Source: Microcebus murinus (lineage: Eukaryota > Chordata > Mammalia > Primates > Cheirogaleidae). From it: DNA of 64,000 bases. Under the pieces are notes generated by a model. The model made no database searches. It saw nothing but the letters and a program-made list of their open reading frames with translations, and was not told the DNA's origin. Each line of letters starts with the position of its first letter. Position 1 is the first letter of the stretch. Where the stretch lies: positions 85,567,001 through 85,631,000 of the forward strand of contig NC_134106.1 in assembly GCF_040939455.1 (NCBI RefSeq), in the 5' to 3' direction. The position numbers and the translations under genes are program-made. Below are positions 33,640 to 45,888 of this stretch, piece after piece.

Positions 33640-34865
33640 CCCGTCTCAAAGGATTGAAAGAATGCAGAGCCTGTTCTATGATCATAATTGAATTAAACTA
33701 AAAAGAGATATCAAGAAGGTCCCAAATATTTAGCAATAGATTTTAAATAATCTATGGGTCACAGAACACACTACAGGTAAACTAGAAAATATTTAAAACT
33801 GAACAATAATGACCACACCCTATATTCATATTTGGGGATGAAGGAGTGTTTAAAGATAAATTTATGGGTTTAAATGGATAAATAGAGCAAAAAAAAAAGA
33901 AAAGAAAAATTTTAAATCAATGATCTGTGATTCCACCTTAAGAAATTAGGAAAGCAGAAATTAAGCCCAAAACAAGAAAAGTACAGGAAATACTAGAGAT
34001 GAGTGGAAATGAATAGAATAGAATATAGACAAGCAACAGACAAAGTAAATAAAATTAAAAGTTGGGGTTGTTTTTGATTCTTCAGAAAGACCAATAAAAT
34101 TGATAAACCTCTTGGAAAAGTGACCAAGAAAAAGAGAGAAAGAGAACCAAATTACTAATATCAGAAATAAAAGAGGATTGAGCAAAGATCTCAGATATGG
34201 TAAAGAAAAATAAGGAAAATGTTATGAACTTTATGCCAATAAATTTTAAAACTTAGATGAAATGTATAAATTCCTTTAAAGACACAACAAAAATTGACAG
34301 AAAAAAATAGAACAACTTAGAGCTATCTATTAAAGAAATCCAATGAGTAATTAACAACATTTTTATAAAGAAAGCCGTGATGGTCTTGCTGGTAGATTCT
34401 GTCAAATATTTAGGGGAAAATGCTATATATCATACACAAACTCTTTCAGAACATAGAGGATGAGGTGTCACTTCCCAATGCATTTTCTGGGGCAACAATG
34501 TAATACCAACCACAGACAAAATCATTATAAAAAAAATGCAGATAAATATTTCTTATAAGTGGATACAAAATCCTCAACAAAATATTGATAAATCAAATCC
34601 ATCAAAATATAATTGTAATAATGTGACATGACCACGTTTGCCAGATAAACAGAATAGAGGGGGAAAAACTTTATGATCTCAGATCATATAAACACAGGAA
34701 AAACATTTGACAATGTTTACTACCCTTTCATGATAAAAATGTTCAGAAAAGTAGAAATAGAAGAAAATTTCCTCAATCTGATAAAGGGCATCTTTGAAAA
34801 ACTTACAACTAACGTCATACTTAATGGTAAAAATTCAATGCTTTCCTACTAGATTTTAAAATCCA
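33640..34865 (+). mobile_element. L1M relic, ORF2 region (before and in reverse transcriptase)
   Basis: Follows ORF2 order of an old L1: 'agagatatcaagaaggtcccaaatatttag', 'aaaccaataaaattgataaacctcttgg' type wording, 'atgccaataaattttaaaacttagatgaaatg', then 'accctttcatgataaaaatgttcagaaaa' and 'gtcatacttaatggtaaaaa' from the reverse transcriptase part. Many stops and indels. The 5' part and the 3' end are missing. Confidence 0.85.
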
Positions 34866-35262
34866 AGTGGAATTGAATCATATGAGTAGGAAATGACTTC
34901 CCTGCAAAGCCTAAAGAGCTATTTAAAATATCTCAGGCCCCCACAGAGAGTAGACATGCCACCTGTAGCCAGACTGGTCACCCACAGCTCTGAAAGACAG
35001 TACCCATTCAGGTACAGAGTTAGAAAGATGTGGCCCTCAGCAACATAAATATTCTCAGCACTCTTCGCATAGGGCAAAGCATCAATTAGGATAATGACAC
35101 TGTCCCCTGGTGTCTTACATACAAAAGGCTGCAAAAAGTCAGTGTCCCAGGCACCAGTCCCACACTCATGAGACCCTGTAAAGGAACTGGCTGTGGATTA
35201 GGAGAAAAAGATCTTCCAAAAGGAAAATTCCATAAATACAACCAAAGTCAAACCCTTCATCC
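34866..35262. other. Unidentified stretch with a 71-codon reverse frame
   Basis: Between an L1M relic and an Alu. A reverse frame at 34919-35134 reads with mixed, protein-like composition (no low complexity), but it has no known domain, no clear Kozak start and no splice context. It may be an old repeat I cannot name. The flanks show no L1 3' UTR continuity. Confidence 0.35.
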
Positions 35263-35263
35263 A

Positions 35264-35578
35264 GGCCGGTTGCCGTGGCTCACGCCTGTAATCCTAGCAC
35301 TCTGGAAGGCCGAGGGGGGGATCGCTCAAGGTCAGGAGCTCTAAACCAGCCTGAGTAAGAGCGAGACCCTATCTCTACTAAAAATAGAAAGAAGTTAGCT
35401 GGACAACTAAAAATATATAGAAAAAATTAGCCGAGCATGGTGGCACATGCTTGTAGTCCCAGCTACTCGGGAGGCTGAGGCAGGAGGATTGCTTGAGCCC
35501 AGGAGTTTGAGGTTGCTGTGAGCTAGGCTGACGCCATGGCACTCTAGCCCAGGCAACAGAGTGAGACTCTGTCTCAAA

Positions 35579-35618
<40 letters not shown>

Positions 35619-35620
35619 TC
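35264..35620 (+). mobile_element. Strepsirrhine Alu, forward, with TA-rich tail
   Basis: Left arm starts GGCCGGTTGCCGTGGCTC. The linker 'GACAACTAAAAATATATAG' precedes a right arm ending 'GACGCCATGGCACTCTAGCC'. The A-run at 35577-35596 passes into (TA)n to 35619. No clear target duplication is seen, perhaps because the TA run has grown over it. A reverse frame here is a shadow. Confidence 0.92.
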
Positions 35621-36339
35621 CTTTTCTGGGGCAACAGATGGGAAGAACCTAGTAAGGCTTCCCTAATCTTGTTTTAGGGTTTGCCCTAAGCAGACCTACA
35701 GTGCAGCTTAATATATAATTAGCCTTATCCCATAACTTGGTGGAAAGGCCTCCACATCCCTGAGTCTCCGATACCTGGAAAGTCCTGCAGACTTGCAGCA
35801 GATCTCAGCCAAATTCTCAGGCTGAAACCCCTGCATCTTAAATCCCCATGGCAACTTGTGCGGCTTTCAAGGAGGTTTATAAAATAGCATGGAAAAGGAA
35901 GACTCTGGCAGATCGGAGCAAGAGTGCAGGCACTCTGAGGGCAACCCTCCTCCACCACTTCCATGCAGAAAACTGTGCTGGGCAGACTGTGGTATGGGCA
36001 GAATATTTGGGTAGGAGGTCACTGGGCTGGTGCAAAGGTGAGGAAGGCACAAGGTCCGGGTGCTTCTATTTGTGGTCCAGATCCTTCACTGTGCCCTAGG
36101 ACAGGGCCACTCTGTCCAGACTCTCAGGGGAAGCTAAACTAGATGAAATGCAATCAAAAGTCAGGAAAAGAGAGGAGAAGGGACGGGGAAGAAGGGATGG
36201 GGAAGGAGAACACTGAGGCCATGTGGGAGATTGTCTGGGGAGGTGAAAGAGACACTGTGTTTGCTTTGAAGTGTTTTCAAATGTAAAATTGCCAAAAAAG
36301 AAGCCACAGTCAAGCACAGCAGCGTGGGTGGGACTGGGG
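35621..36339. other. No recognised feature
   Basis: Mixed sequence with several 60-90 codon frames on both strands and no known similarity. It is somewhat richer in GC than its surroundings. Confidence 0.4.
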
Positions 36340-36635
36340 AGATGTTGTGAAAGGGTGCACAATTTCAGTCAGACAGGAGGAGGGAATTCAGGAGATCTAT
36401 TGTACAATGTGGTGATTGTAGTTAATAACAATGTATTGCATATTTGGAAGTTGCTAAGAGAGAAGATTTTAAATGTTCTCACCACAAAGAAAGGATAAGA
36501 ATATGAGAAAAATGGATGTCAGATTGATTTAGCCATTCCACAATGTATACATATATTAAAACATCATGTCGCACCCTGTAAATATACACCAGTTTTATTT
36601 GTCAATTAAAAAAATTAAATAAATAAATTAGCCAG
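36340..36635 (+). mobile_element. L1MA-like 3' UTR
   Basis: 'aatttcagtcagacaggaggaggga' then 'gatctattgtacaatgtggtgattgtagttaataacaatgtattgca' and 'catcatgtcgcaccctgtaaata', a classic L1MA 3' terminal block, ending in an A-rich tail at 36605-36635. Confidence 0.88.
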
Positions 36636-36857
36636 ATTAAGATTGAGAAAAATTCACTTAGTGTGGGAAATTTTTGCAATACAATATTTGTAAGAACAAA
36701 TATATATAGTTTGATTCAAATTCTGTTTACGTATAAGTATAATCTTTAGGTGTCCAAATTACTGGACACAATATAATTTTATAAGAGTAGGCCCAACCTG
36801 ACTCTTTAATAACAGAACTTTCTGAAGTACCTATAAAAAGAAGAAAGAACGAAAGAC

Positions 36858-37026
36858 AGAAAAGAAGGAAGGGAGAGAGAAAGGGAGGAAGGAAGGGAGG
36901 GAAAAAAGAAGGATGGAAGGAGGGAGGAAGGGAGGGAAGGATGGAAGGAAGGAAGGAAGGAAGGAAGGAAGGAAGGAAGGAAGGAAGGAAGGAAGGAAGG
37001 AAGGAAGGAAGGAAGGAAGGAAGGAA

Positions 37027-37119
<93 letters not shown>

Positions 37120-37311
37120 GAAAAAGAGAGGGAGGGAGGGAAGGGAGGAAGGGGAGGGGAGGGGAGAGGAGGAGAGGAGAGAGGAGGGGAGGGGAGGGGA
37201 GGGGAGGGAAGGGAAGGGAAGGGAAGGGAAGGGAGAAAGAAAGAAAGAGAGAAAGAAATAAAGAGAAAGAGAGAAAGAGAGAAAGAGAGAAAGAGAGAAA
37301 GAGAGAAAGAG

Positions 37312-37390
<79 letters not shown>

Positions 37391-37403
37391 AAAAGGAAGG
37401 AAA
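36858..37403. repeat. Long polypurine tract: (GGAA), (GAAA), (GGGGA) and (GAGA) blocks
   Basis: About 546 bp in which only three bases are not purines on the plus strand (T at 36914, 36942 and 37259). The longest unbroken run is 36943-37258. Blocks: GGAA at 36944-37026, GAAA at 37027-37120, GGGGA/GGGAA at 37121-37233, GAGA/GAAA to 37403. Large frames over it on both strands are low-complexity artefacts. It could form triplex (H-DNA) or act as a replication barrier. Confidence 0.97.
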
Positions 37404-39289
37404 CAAATCAGGATAGGCAACATTCCAAAGATGGCATCAAGGAATTCAGGAAGCCAGTTGGAGATGGTGGTAGGGGCTCTAGGTTGAACTGCTACACACA
37501 GAAACTGGCTCCATCCACTACATACCCCACGAATTAAAACCCACAGTGGCCTCAGACACAACCTATCACATTTGTTGTATCAATTAAGTTGGTCTCAGAA
37601 TTTATAGTATGTCATTATAATGGGGAAATAATTCCAGAGCTGCATACACAGTTTTGTCAAAAACATGGAAAACTCTCTCCCTCTGAAGCAAGATTGTCTT
37701 GAAACTGCACTGTCCTTGTCCTGAAATTGATGAGACCACATCCTGCACAGTCACCCTGTCCATGGCTTAAGAATCCCACAAGAAAGGATGGCATGCTTAC
37801 AGGATTTACCTATTTTCCAACAGGATTCCCAGCATAAAATCTTTGGAAATTTCTAGGTTCATTGATTTGAATTTCCTATGCGAGGTAACATTTTTCAAGG
37901 AAAAATGGACCAAGAGAATGGTTCAGTTGGTTTATGAAAGCATAGGGATTGTCAGAGTCCATTAAGTAGGTAAAATGATTAGTTAAGCAAATGAAGCTCC
38001 TCTTGTTTACCTTGATTTCCCTGGGGCTTCCTAAGAATGGCCGCCCATGGCTTCATCAACAGCAGCCTGTGGAAGGGGACCCCGGGGACTTGTGGCTACA
38101 GCGCGAGAGGCCAGGATGGAGAGCTCTCTCTGGAACCGTATGGCGGGGACAAAAAGCCACTGCAGCATGCGGGAGGCAGGCAAACCTCAGAATGCCATTT
38201 GTGTATATTTTCTGCACAACGAAGTGCTCTGTGAATTCAGCTGGCATATAACGTTGGGACTTGGCTACATAATATTCAAAGAAATTACTTGTGGTCTGTC
38301 TTTATCCATTGAGCAGTTTGCTTTAGATCATACCTGATCAAAGAGTTTCCAGCACAATGCCATCTATAATTGTTTTATATTTAGACCTCTACAAAAAGAT
38401 AACACCGATAAATTGTTGGACATAGAGCCAGCATCTTTTTTATGAAGATGTCTGCTCCCTATTTCTGCTTTACTTTTTTTTGTCAAAGTTTATTTTGACT
38501 GAAGACTTTATTTTTGACAGTTTGTTTTGACAGTTGAATAATGCACAGCTCAGGAATGAAAACAGAGTAAATACTTGTTTGGATTAGAACAGAGAGCAGG
38601 CTCCTGGGGGGCAGCTTAAAGCAGACTTTACAAACCAACAACCAGCCTGTGTGGGCTTCCCACGCTTTCTCTGAAACCTACAATTCCCCTGATAGCGCAT
38701 CCTAACAAAGTCCAGTCCAACTAGAGACGGTCCCAGAAAAGTGACCAAAGCCATCGCACTGTGTCTCAGAGTAAAGTCAGCAACCAACCCAGGTTTGCCT
38801 GTTCCCAGAAGGGTTTCCTGGGCTGTGGAACTTTCTGTGCTAAAGCAGGTAGTCTCGGGGCACACGTCCACAGTGGATAATGGGATAGGCCTAGGGAACA
38901 ACACCTGTCACAGAGAAATGCTGGCGAAGTGGTTGTCTGCAGGCAGTGAGGGAGACATCGTTGTTTTCAGTCATTCATAATGTCTGAGTAACCACGACTC
39001 CCGTGGGTCACAGCCCTTCTGCAAAGTGAAGTGTGTCAGTGGGCCAGGGTCCCCACCCCCCTCCCCTGTGCTTCCCCGGCTCTGACAGTGCTGCGTGGCC
39101 GTTCTCGGTCCATAAACATCAACACCATACGGGAAAGCAGAGGGAGTCAAAAGAAGCAGAGGGCAATCCTTCAAGTCAGACTGTGTCTTCTCAGCTGCCG
39201 AGGAAGACAAACTGCGGTTACGAGGTAGGTCCATTATTGATTTTAGTAACTAGACAACGAAGAAATAATTCCTAACATTTTATAGCACA
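37404..39289. other. No recognised repeat; one GC-richer patch
   Basis: Mostly unique sequence. 38030-38220 is richer in GC with several CpGs and has overlapping forward frames, including one with ATGGCC at 38037. I cannot match it to a gene. Small frames at 38584-39275 are also unsupported. Confidence 0.4.
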
Positions 39290-39435
39290 TAAAGCATTTT
39301 CACTTATATTTCCATTTGTGATACTCAAAACAAATATCCAACCTACACGAAGCATGTCTTGTTCTTAAGTCCATTTGATAAGCGAGCAAACAGAAGCTCA
39401 GATGTGAGAAGGAACTTGCAAGATGCCAGCACGAT
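39290..39435 (-). mobile_element. MIR fragment, antisense
   Basis: 'taaagcattttcacttatatttccatttg' then 'gataagcgagcaaacagaagctcagatgtgagaagg', a diverged antisense MIR pattern. It is followed at once by a forward MIR. Confidence 0.55.
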
Positions 39436-39444
39436 GAGAAACCA

Positions 39445-39700
39445 CGGGGAGCAGAGGCTCTGGAGTGGGGCTTCCTGGGTCCCAGTCTTGACTTTACACC
39501 TCCCTGCCACGTGACCACGTGATAGCCACAGTGGTCCTGGCTGTGCTTTGGAGTCTCGTCTGTAAAGTGTGTGTGCTGGGTGGGTAGCGATGGGGTAAAC
39601 GTCCTTTCTACCTCGTGAAGTTGTTTTGAAGATGTAATATGCACAGATAGCCTTAGAACAGCACCTGCCATAACAGGGTTCTCAGCATTAAGCAGCATCA
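39445..39700 (+). mobile_element. MIR, forward
   Basis: 'gaggctctggagtggggcttcctgggtcccagtcttgactttac' then 'tcgtctgtaaagtg' and the end 'agccttagaacagcacctgcc', which is the MIR order. Its orientation is opposite to the MIR just before it. Confidence 0.7.
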
Positions 39701-40012
39701 TTAGTAGCTAGAAAGTGGGAGAAACTATTTTAATAGATTTGGAAACAAAAAACGTGTATTGTCTCAGGGATAACATCCCTGAAGTCTTTGTTCTCAGACC
39801 TTCTTCTGTCATTAACCAATTGTATAACCCTGCTTCCTGTTTTGAATTCAATTAAAACTACTAAATTCCTTTTTTGTTTGTCAATATCCTTATTTGTAAT
39901 GCCAAGACCATTTAAATGTCTTCCTTATTTTGTAATTCAATTCACAAATGATTTACTGAAACTTACAGAATGAGTAAAGAAATATTTGATATAATGAAAT
40001 AGCTACTATAAG

Positions 40013-40927
40013 TTTTTTTCTAATTTTCTAATATTGCGAGGGTACAAACATTTTCGTTACATGAATTGCTTTTGCACAGTTTGAGTCAAAGTTATAAGTG
40101 TGTCCATCACCCATATAATGTGCACTGTACCCATTAGGTGTGAATTTACCCATCCCCCCCTTTTCCCTCCCATCTGCTTGATTTCCCTTGAATTTTACTA
40201 CCATATGTGCACATGAGTGTTGATCTATAAGTTTCAATTTAGTAGTAAGTAGAAATGGTTTTTGTTCTTTCATTCTTATGATATTTCACCTAAAAGGATG
40301 GTCTCCAGTTCCATACAGGTTGTTACAAAAGGTATTAAGTCACCATTTTTTATGACTGAGTAATACTGCATGGTATACATATACTACATTTTATTGATCC
40401 ACTCATGTATTGATGGGCACTTGCATTGTGTTCACATCTTTGTGATTGAGAATTGTGTCGCAATAAACGATCAAGTGCAAGCGTCTTTTTTATAAAATGT
40501 CTCTTTTTCCTTTGGGTAAATAGTGGAATTGCTGGGTCAAATGGTAGTTCTACTTTTAGTTCTTTGAGGTATTTCCATGCTACTTTCCATAGAGGTTGTA
40601 CTCGTTTGCATTCCCGCCAACAGTGTGTGAGTGTCCCTTTCTCTCTGCACCGATGCCATCATCTGTTGTTTTGGGACTTTTTGATAAAAGCCATTCTCAC
40701 TAGAGTTAAGTAATATCTCATTATGGTTTTGATTTTCATTTCCCTGATGATTAGAGACATTGAGCATTTTTTCATATGCTTATTGGCCATTGATCTATCT
40801 TCTTATGAAAAGCTTCTGTTCATGTCTTTTGCCCACTTTTTAATGGTGTTGTTTGATGTTTTCTTGATGATTTGCTTGAGTTCCTTGTAGATTCTGGTTA
40901 TCAGCCCTTTATGAGATGTATAGCATG
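40013..40927 (-). mobile_element. 5'-truncated L1, antisense
   Basis: The T-rich end at left is the poly-A tail. Next comes the reverse of an L1 3' UTR ('gtgtccatcacccatataatg', 'acccattaggtgtgaatttaccc'), then the antisense ORF2 C-terminal region ('tggtatacatatactacattttattgatccactcatg', 'ctgggtcaaatggtagttctacttttag'). Imperfect 13-bp target duplication: TAGCTACTATAAG (40000-40012) and TAGCTATTAGAAG (40928-40940). Frames are broken. Confidence 0.88.
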
Positions 40928-40940
40928 TAGCTATTAGAAG

Positions 40941-43319
40941 GTTAATAGTAATATTTTCTAAGTGTCAGCTGACATAAACTCCCTCTCACTATATAGAACA
41001 CTTATTCAGCTATTGAAACTCAGAGTAAAATAATTTCATTTCCTGATGCTATATTATATTATTTTGTTTTCATTTTTTAAAGAGTTGTTTTAAATGAATA
41101 AAAAGGACTGCTGTCCCTGAGGATGATTAAAATTAAAATTGTTTGTGAACATGATAAATCCAGTTAAAGTACCAAATTATAGACTAACATCATTTTTGAG
41201 CTACTATATAAAACTACAAAAGGCCATTTCCAAATTGCTTTAATAAGTTTGACATTAGGAGGCTAATATCTGTGTCTTTTAACTCAATAATTCCATTTCT
41301 GGGAAATTATCTTAAGAAAATAACATGAAAAAAAGAGAAAAACGTTATACACAAAAAGAACATTCCACTAGTATTTAACATAGTGAAAAACTACAACTCA
41401 AACTTTATTAAGTGTTTATATGATATGGGGTATCTACATGATAAATATGCAGTCACTATATTAATATTTATAAAAACGATTTTTAATTGGCTACATTTTA
41501 TGTTATAATGTTCAACGAAAATGGCAAACAATTTTTATGTGGTGTGATCAAACACCAAAATGTTAGTAGTGAATGTCTTTGGGCAGTGGGTGATTTTTAC
41601 CTTTTTTCTATTTTCTGCAATCCCCATATTTTATCCAGTGAACATGCACTCGGTTCAAAATGGGTGGGGAGAGATTAAAATGAATACATTATACAGATAT
41701 TTCAATGTCCTGGGCTCATCTCCCTAGGTCACTTTTGTGCTGTCTGTGGCTTAGCCTCATACTCTATAGTGGCTGAACAGACCTTTCTCCCCACATGCCA
41801 GCCCTGCAAGCTAGGAGAGAAGAGGAGAAAGAACACTTATGAAGTGATTTCTAGTAAGTAGCACTTCATAGGCATGAGGAAATTTGATGCTGACAACCAT
41901 CCCTGGGAGGGTGCACTGAGAGGAACTGCCCGAGGCCAGGGCTCCCCTTGGCAAGAATGGGGTCCGCAGCCACATCCCGGTGGCACTGTGCCTTTCAATA
42001 CTGGGCCACCTTCTGCCTTGCTGTGAGCATCAAGCAAGGTGATGTGCATCAGGTGTTTTGAGATTTACAAATGTTATCAAAATAAAAGGAAAGGAGGTGG
42101 CACTGTGCTATCACCAGGCATAAAACCGCATAAGCTCTCAAAATACAATTGAACCAAAATTTAAGTAGATCTCTTATATGCAAAGAGATACTTTGACTCA
42201 GAAATTTCAAGATGCATTTTCCAAGGCTCTTCTGTGTTAACAGCAAGGTCTTTTTAAGTAAAATACAAAGTCTAACAACTTCTATTTGGCAGGGACAGTA
42301 CCTTTTCAGCCTTTTGACAATAGCAGTGGCAGCTATGCAATGAGTAATACACCACAGCTGAGATTAATGTCTCATCTCTAAGGAGGAAAATGCATCTTAT
42401 ACCTGGACAGAAGGTTACAGAGCAGTTCCTCTACGGTTACTACAAAGCAAATTCTTTATGCAAATGGATGAGGTGTAAAGAAAGAATAATCTTGTTTTGG
42501 ATTACATTAGCTAAGGCAGTTAAAAAGAATATTGACAGTCAAACTTGCCCCCCATTGCTAGTTCTTGTAACTGTCATTTGCACATCTAGTGGTTTTGACA
42601 CTGTTGCTCACTTACCCTTATAAATAAGAAATCTAGAGCACACACTCTCAAATGTATGTGTTCATACATAAATTGTACATCTAAACTATTATTATTAATA
42701 TTAACCCAAATCTTAAAACCAAATACGCTTTTCAGATGTGCATCATTAATTACAATATTGGATATAAAAATACATATCAGATGGTGTTTCTGGACATTTA
42801 GAATTCCTTTCGATAGGCTTTTTGCAAGACCTTACTAGATTCGTCACAGTTGTCATCCATGATGGGGCTGATGACGTGTTGTACGAGGAGTAAGAGAAGG
42901 GACACTTCCTTTTTCCTGTTTGCTGTGCTGTTCTGCCAGCAAGTTCAGTATATCCCCAATCTGCAATGTTCCTGCAGGAATCTTTTGTAAGCCTCTCATT
43001 CATTTTATGAAGATGAATTTCATCAAAAATAGGTAGCATAATTCTCAAAAATGTATTATTAGGCATATACATATGACAGTGCACAGACACTAGGATGCAT
43101 TAATGCATACTACATACATAGCATGTGTGGCATGTCATTGATAACCCTCTGTATTGTACAACTTCTACTGCTCCTGTGGGATATGATATATAACAGGTAC
43201 CAAATTTGAGTGCCAGTGTCAAAGCATATTGTGGATATTTTACATACCTTACTGAAATGAGTTGTAATTTCTAGATATAAATTAATATAGTGCACACTCC
43301 CCTAAAACTCTTCACTTTG
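40941..43319. other. No recognised repeat or gene
   Basis: About 2.4 kb of unique-looking DNA. Frames at 41837-42623 and 42746-43090 have no known similarity and no supporting context. Confidence 0.4.
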
Positions 43320-43480
43320 GAGAACAAATGCTTTGATGGACATATTTTGTAATGTCTCTCCTCTCAGCATTGCAAAGTCGTTGAGAATGCAGCTTATTAA
43401 ATTTTGCATTCACTGTGCTTAGTGCAGATCTTGGCACACATCATGCACTTAGTAAATTTTTGGGATAAATGATTGGGATG
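43320..43480 (+). mobile_element. L2 3' end fragment
   Basis: 'gatcttggcacacatcatgcacttagtaaatttttgggataaatgattg' is the L2 terminus, strongly diverged. It lies just upstream of the recent L1. Confidence 0.55.
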
Positions 43481-43531
43481 CATTGACATTTTACTTTATT
43501 AAAAATACCTCCTTAAAAGTAGTCCAAGTTC

Positions 43532-45664
43532 ATCCCAGGGATGCAGGGATGGTTCAACATACGTAAATCTATAAATGCAATTCACCACATAAACAGAAGC
43601 AAAAACAAAGACCACATGATCCTTTCAATAGATGCAGAAAAAGCTTTTGACAAAATTCAACACCCTTTCATGATACGAACACTTAAGAAAATAGGCATAG
43701 AAGGGACATACCTAAAAATGATACAAGCCATATATGACAGACCCATAGCCAACATCATACTGAATGGGGAAAGATTGAAATCATTCCCACTTAGAACTGG
43801 AACCAGACAAGGCTGCCCACTATCTCCACTTCTGTTCAACATAGTGCTGGAAGTCTTGGCTACAGCAATCAGACAAGAAAATGGAATCAAAGGTATCCAA
43901 ATAGGGGCAGAAGAGATCAAACTTTCACTGTTTGCTGATGATATGATATTGTATCTAGAAAACCCCAAGGATTCAACCAAGAAACTCCTGGAACTGATCA
44001 ATGAATTTAGTAAAGTCTCAGGATACAAAATTAATACACAGAAATCAGAGGCATTCATATACGCCAACAACAATCTAATTGAGAACCAAATGAAAGACTC
44101 AATTCCCTTCACAATAGCAACAAAGAAATTAAAGTACCTAGGAATATATTTAACCAAAGAGGTAAAAGACCTCTACAGGGAGAACTATGAAACACTGAGG
44201 AAGGAAATAGCAGAGGATGTAAACAGATGGAAATCCATACCATGCTCGTGGATCAGCAGACTCAATATCATCAAAATGTCTATACTACCCAAACTGATCT
44301 ACAGATTCAATGCAATACCTATTAAAATCCCATCAGGATTCTTCACAGATATAGAAAAAATAATTTTACGCTTCGTATGGAACCAAAGAAGACCCCGAAT
44401 ATCAAGAGCAATTCTAGGCAACAAAAATAAAATGGGAGGCATTAATATGCCAGATATCAAACTATACTACAAAGCTGTAGTAATTAAAACAATATGGTAT
44501 TGGCACAAAAACAGGAATATTGACCAGTGGAACAGATGTGAGAATCCTGATATAAAACCATCCTCATATAGCCATCTCATCTTTGACAAAGCAGACAAAA
44601 ACATACGCTGGGGAAAAGAATCCCTCTTCAATAAATGGTGCTGGGAAAACTGGATAGCCACCTGTAGAAGGCTAAAACAGGACCCACACCTTTCAACTCT
44701 CACAAAAACCAACTCACGCTGGATAACAGACTTAAACCTAAGATATGAAACTATTAGAACTCTAGAGGAAAAAGTTGGAAACACTCTCCTAGACATCGGC
44801 CTGGGCAAAGAGTTTATGAAGAAGTCCCCAAAGGCAATCACAGCAGCAACAAAAATAAATAAATGGGACATGATCAAACTACAAAGCTTCTGCACAGCCA
44901 AAGAAATAGTCATGAAAGTAAACAGACAGCCTACAGAATGGGAGAAAATTTTTGCATCCTATGCATCCGATAAGGGACTGATAACTAGAATATACTTAGA
45001 ACTCACGAAAATTAGGAAGAAAAAATCAAATAACCCCATTAAAAAGTGGGCAAAGGACTTGAACAGAAATTTTTCTAAAGAAGACAGAAGAATGGCCAAC
45101 AAACATATGAAGAAATGCTCAACATCTCTAATCATCAGGGAAATGCAAATCAAAACCACAATGAGATATCACTTAACCCCAGTGAGAATGGCCTTTATCA
45201 AAAAATCTCCAAACAATAAATGCTGGCGTGGTTGCGGAGAGAGAGGAACACTCCTACACTGCTGGTGGGACTGCAAACTAGTTCAACCTCTGTGGAAAGC
45301 AATATGGAGATACCTTAAAGCGATACAAGTGAATCTACCATTTGATCCAGCAATCCCATTGCTGGGCATCTACCCAAATGATCCAGTGACACTCTACAAA
45401 AAAGACACCTGCACTCGAATGTTTATAGCAGCACAATTCATAATTGCAAGGCTGTGGAAACAGCCCAAGTGCCCATCAATCCAAGAATGGATTAATAAAA
45501 TGTGGTATATGTACACCATGGAGTACTATTCAGCTCTAAGAAACAATGGTGATATAGCACACCTTATATTTTCCTGGTTAGAGCTGGAACCCATACTACT
45601 AAGTGAAGTAGCCCAAGAATGGAAAAACAAGCACCAGATATATTCTCCAGCAAACTGGTATTAA
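43532..45664 (+). CDS. LINE-1 ORF2p, C-terminal part (reverse transcriptase and Cys-rich end), 5'-truncated
   Basis: The open frame starts at the truncation point, so the first ATG (43541) is not a natural start; 707 codons run from it to TAA. The reverse transcriptase part is mostly present, with SIDAEKAFD (motif A, D at 31), [10 protein letters not shown] near 87-96 and FADD at 131-134, giving all three catalytic aspartates. The Cys-rich C-terminal motif (CWRGCG...HCWWDC) is near residues 560-580 and the end includes [16 protein letters not shown]. The endonuclease domain and the first part of reverse transcriptase are missing, so by itself it cannot mobilise. Full-length ORF2p in L1 is about 1275 residues. 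The host L1 promoter is also absent. Confidence 0.95.
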   Translation: MPGMQGWFNIRKSINAIHHINRSKNKDHMILSIDAEKAFDKIQHPFMIRTLKKIGIEGTYLKMIQAIYDRPIANIILNGERLKSFPLRTGTRQGCPLSPLLFNIVLEVLATAIRQENGIKGIQIGAEEIKLSLFADDMILYLENPKDSTKKLLELINEFSKVSGYKINTQKSEAFIYANNNLIENQMKDSIPFTIATKKLKYLGIYLTKEVKDLYRENYETLRKEIAEDVNRWKSIPCSWISRLNIIKMSILPKLIYRFNAIPIKIPSGFFTDIEKIILRFVWNQRRPRISRAILGNKNKMGGINMPDIKLYYKAVVIKTIWYWHKNRNIDQWNRCENPDIKPSSYSHLIFDKADKNIRWGKESLFNKWCWENWIATCRRLKQDPHLSTLTKTNSRWITDLNLRYETIRTLEEKVGNTLLDIGLGKEFMKKSPKAITAATKINKWDMIKLQSFCTAKEIVMKVNRQPTEWEKIFASYASDKGLITRIYLELTKIRKKKSNNPIKKWAKDLNRNFSKEDRRMANKHMKKCSTSLIIREMQIKTTMRYHLTPVRMAFIKKSPNNKCWRGCGERGTLLHCWWDCKLVQPLWKAIWRYLKAIQVNLPFDPAIPLLGIYPNDPVTLYKKDTCTRMFIAAQFIIARLWKQPKCPSIQEWINKMWYMYTMEYYSALRNNGDIAHLIFSWLELEPILLSEVAQEWKNKHQIYSPANWY

Positions 45665-45884
45665 CTGAGTAGCACCTAAGTAGACACATAGGTGCTACAG
45701 TAATAGGGTATTGGGCAGGTGGGAGGGGGGAGGGGGGCGGGTATATACATACATAGTGAGTGAGATGTGCACCATCTGGGGGATGGTCATGATGGAGACT
45801 CAGACTTTTGGGGGGAGGGGGGGAAATGGGCATTTATTGAAACCTTAAAATCTGTACCCCCATAATATGCCAAAATAAAAAAAA
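45665..45884 (+). other. LINE-1 3' UTR with hairpin and G-rich tracts
   Basis: Right after the ORF2 stop lies a perfect 9-bp inverted repeat: TAGCACCTA at 45670-45678 and TAGGTGCTA at 45689-45697, with a 10-nt loop. G-rich runs follow at 45717-45740 and 45810-45826, both able to form quadruplexes. The end carries 'CTGTACCCCCATAATATGCC' and A-rich sequence. The G-run is a known L1 3' UTR trait; the hairpin I do not know from human L1. Confidence 0.85.
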
Positions 45885-45888
45885 AAAA

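Noticed and set aside
36806..37561. Very long frames (up to 251 codons) on both strands
   Set aside because: They are produced by the polypurine tract (Ser/Phe/Leu/Pro one way, Lys/Glu/Arg/Gly the other) and have no coding meaning.
43657..44913. Reverse-strand frames of 148-166 codons
   Set aside because: Antisense shadows of the intact LINE-1 ORF2 part.
43541..45664. Complete, active LINE-1 gene
   Set aside because: The promoter, ORF1, endonuclease and start of the reverse transcriptase are missing; only the 3' part of ORF2 remains.
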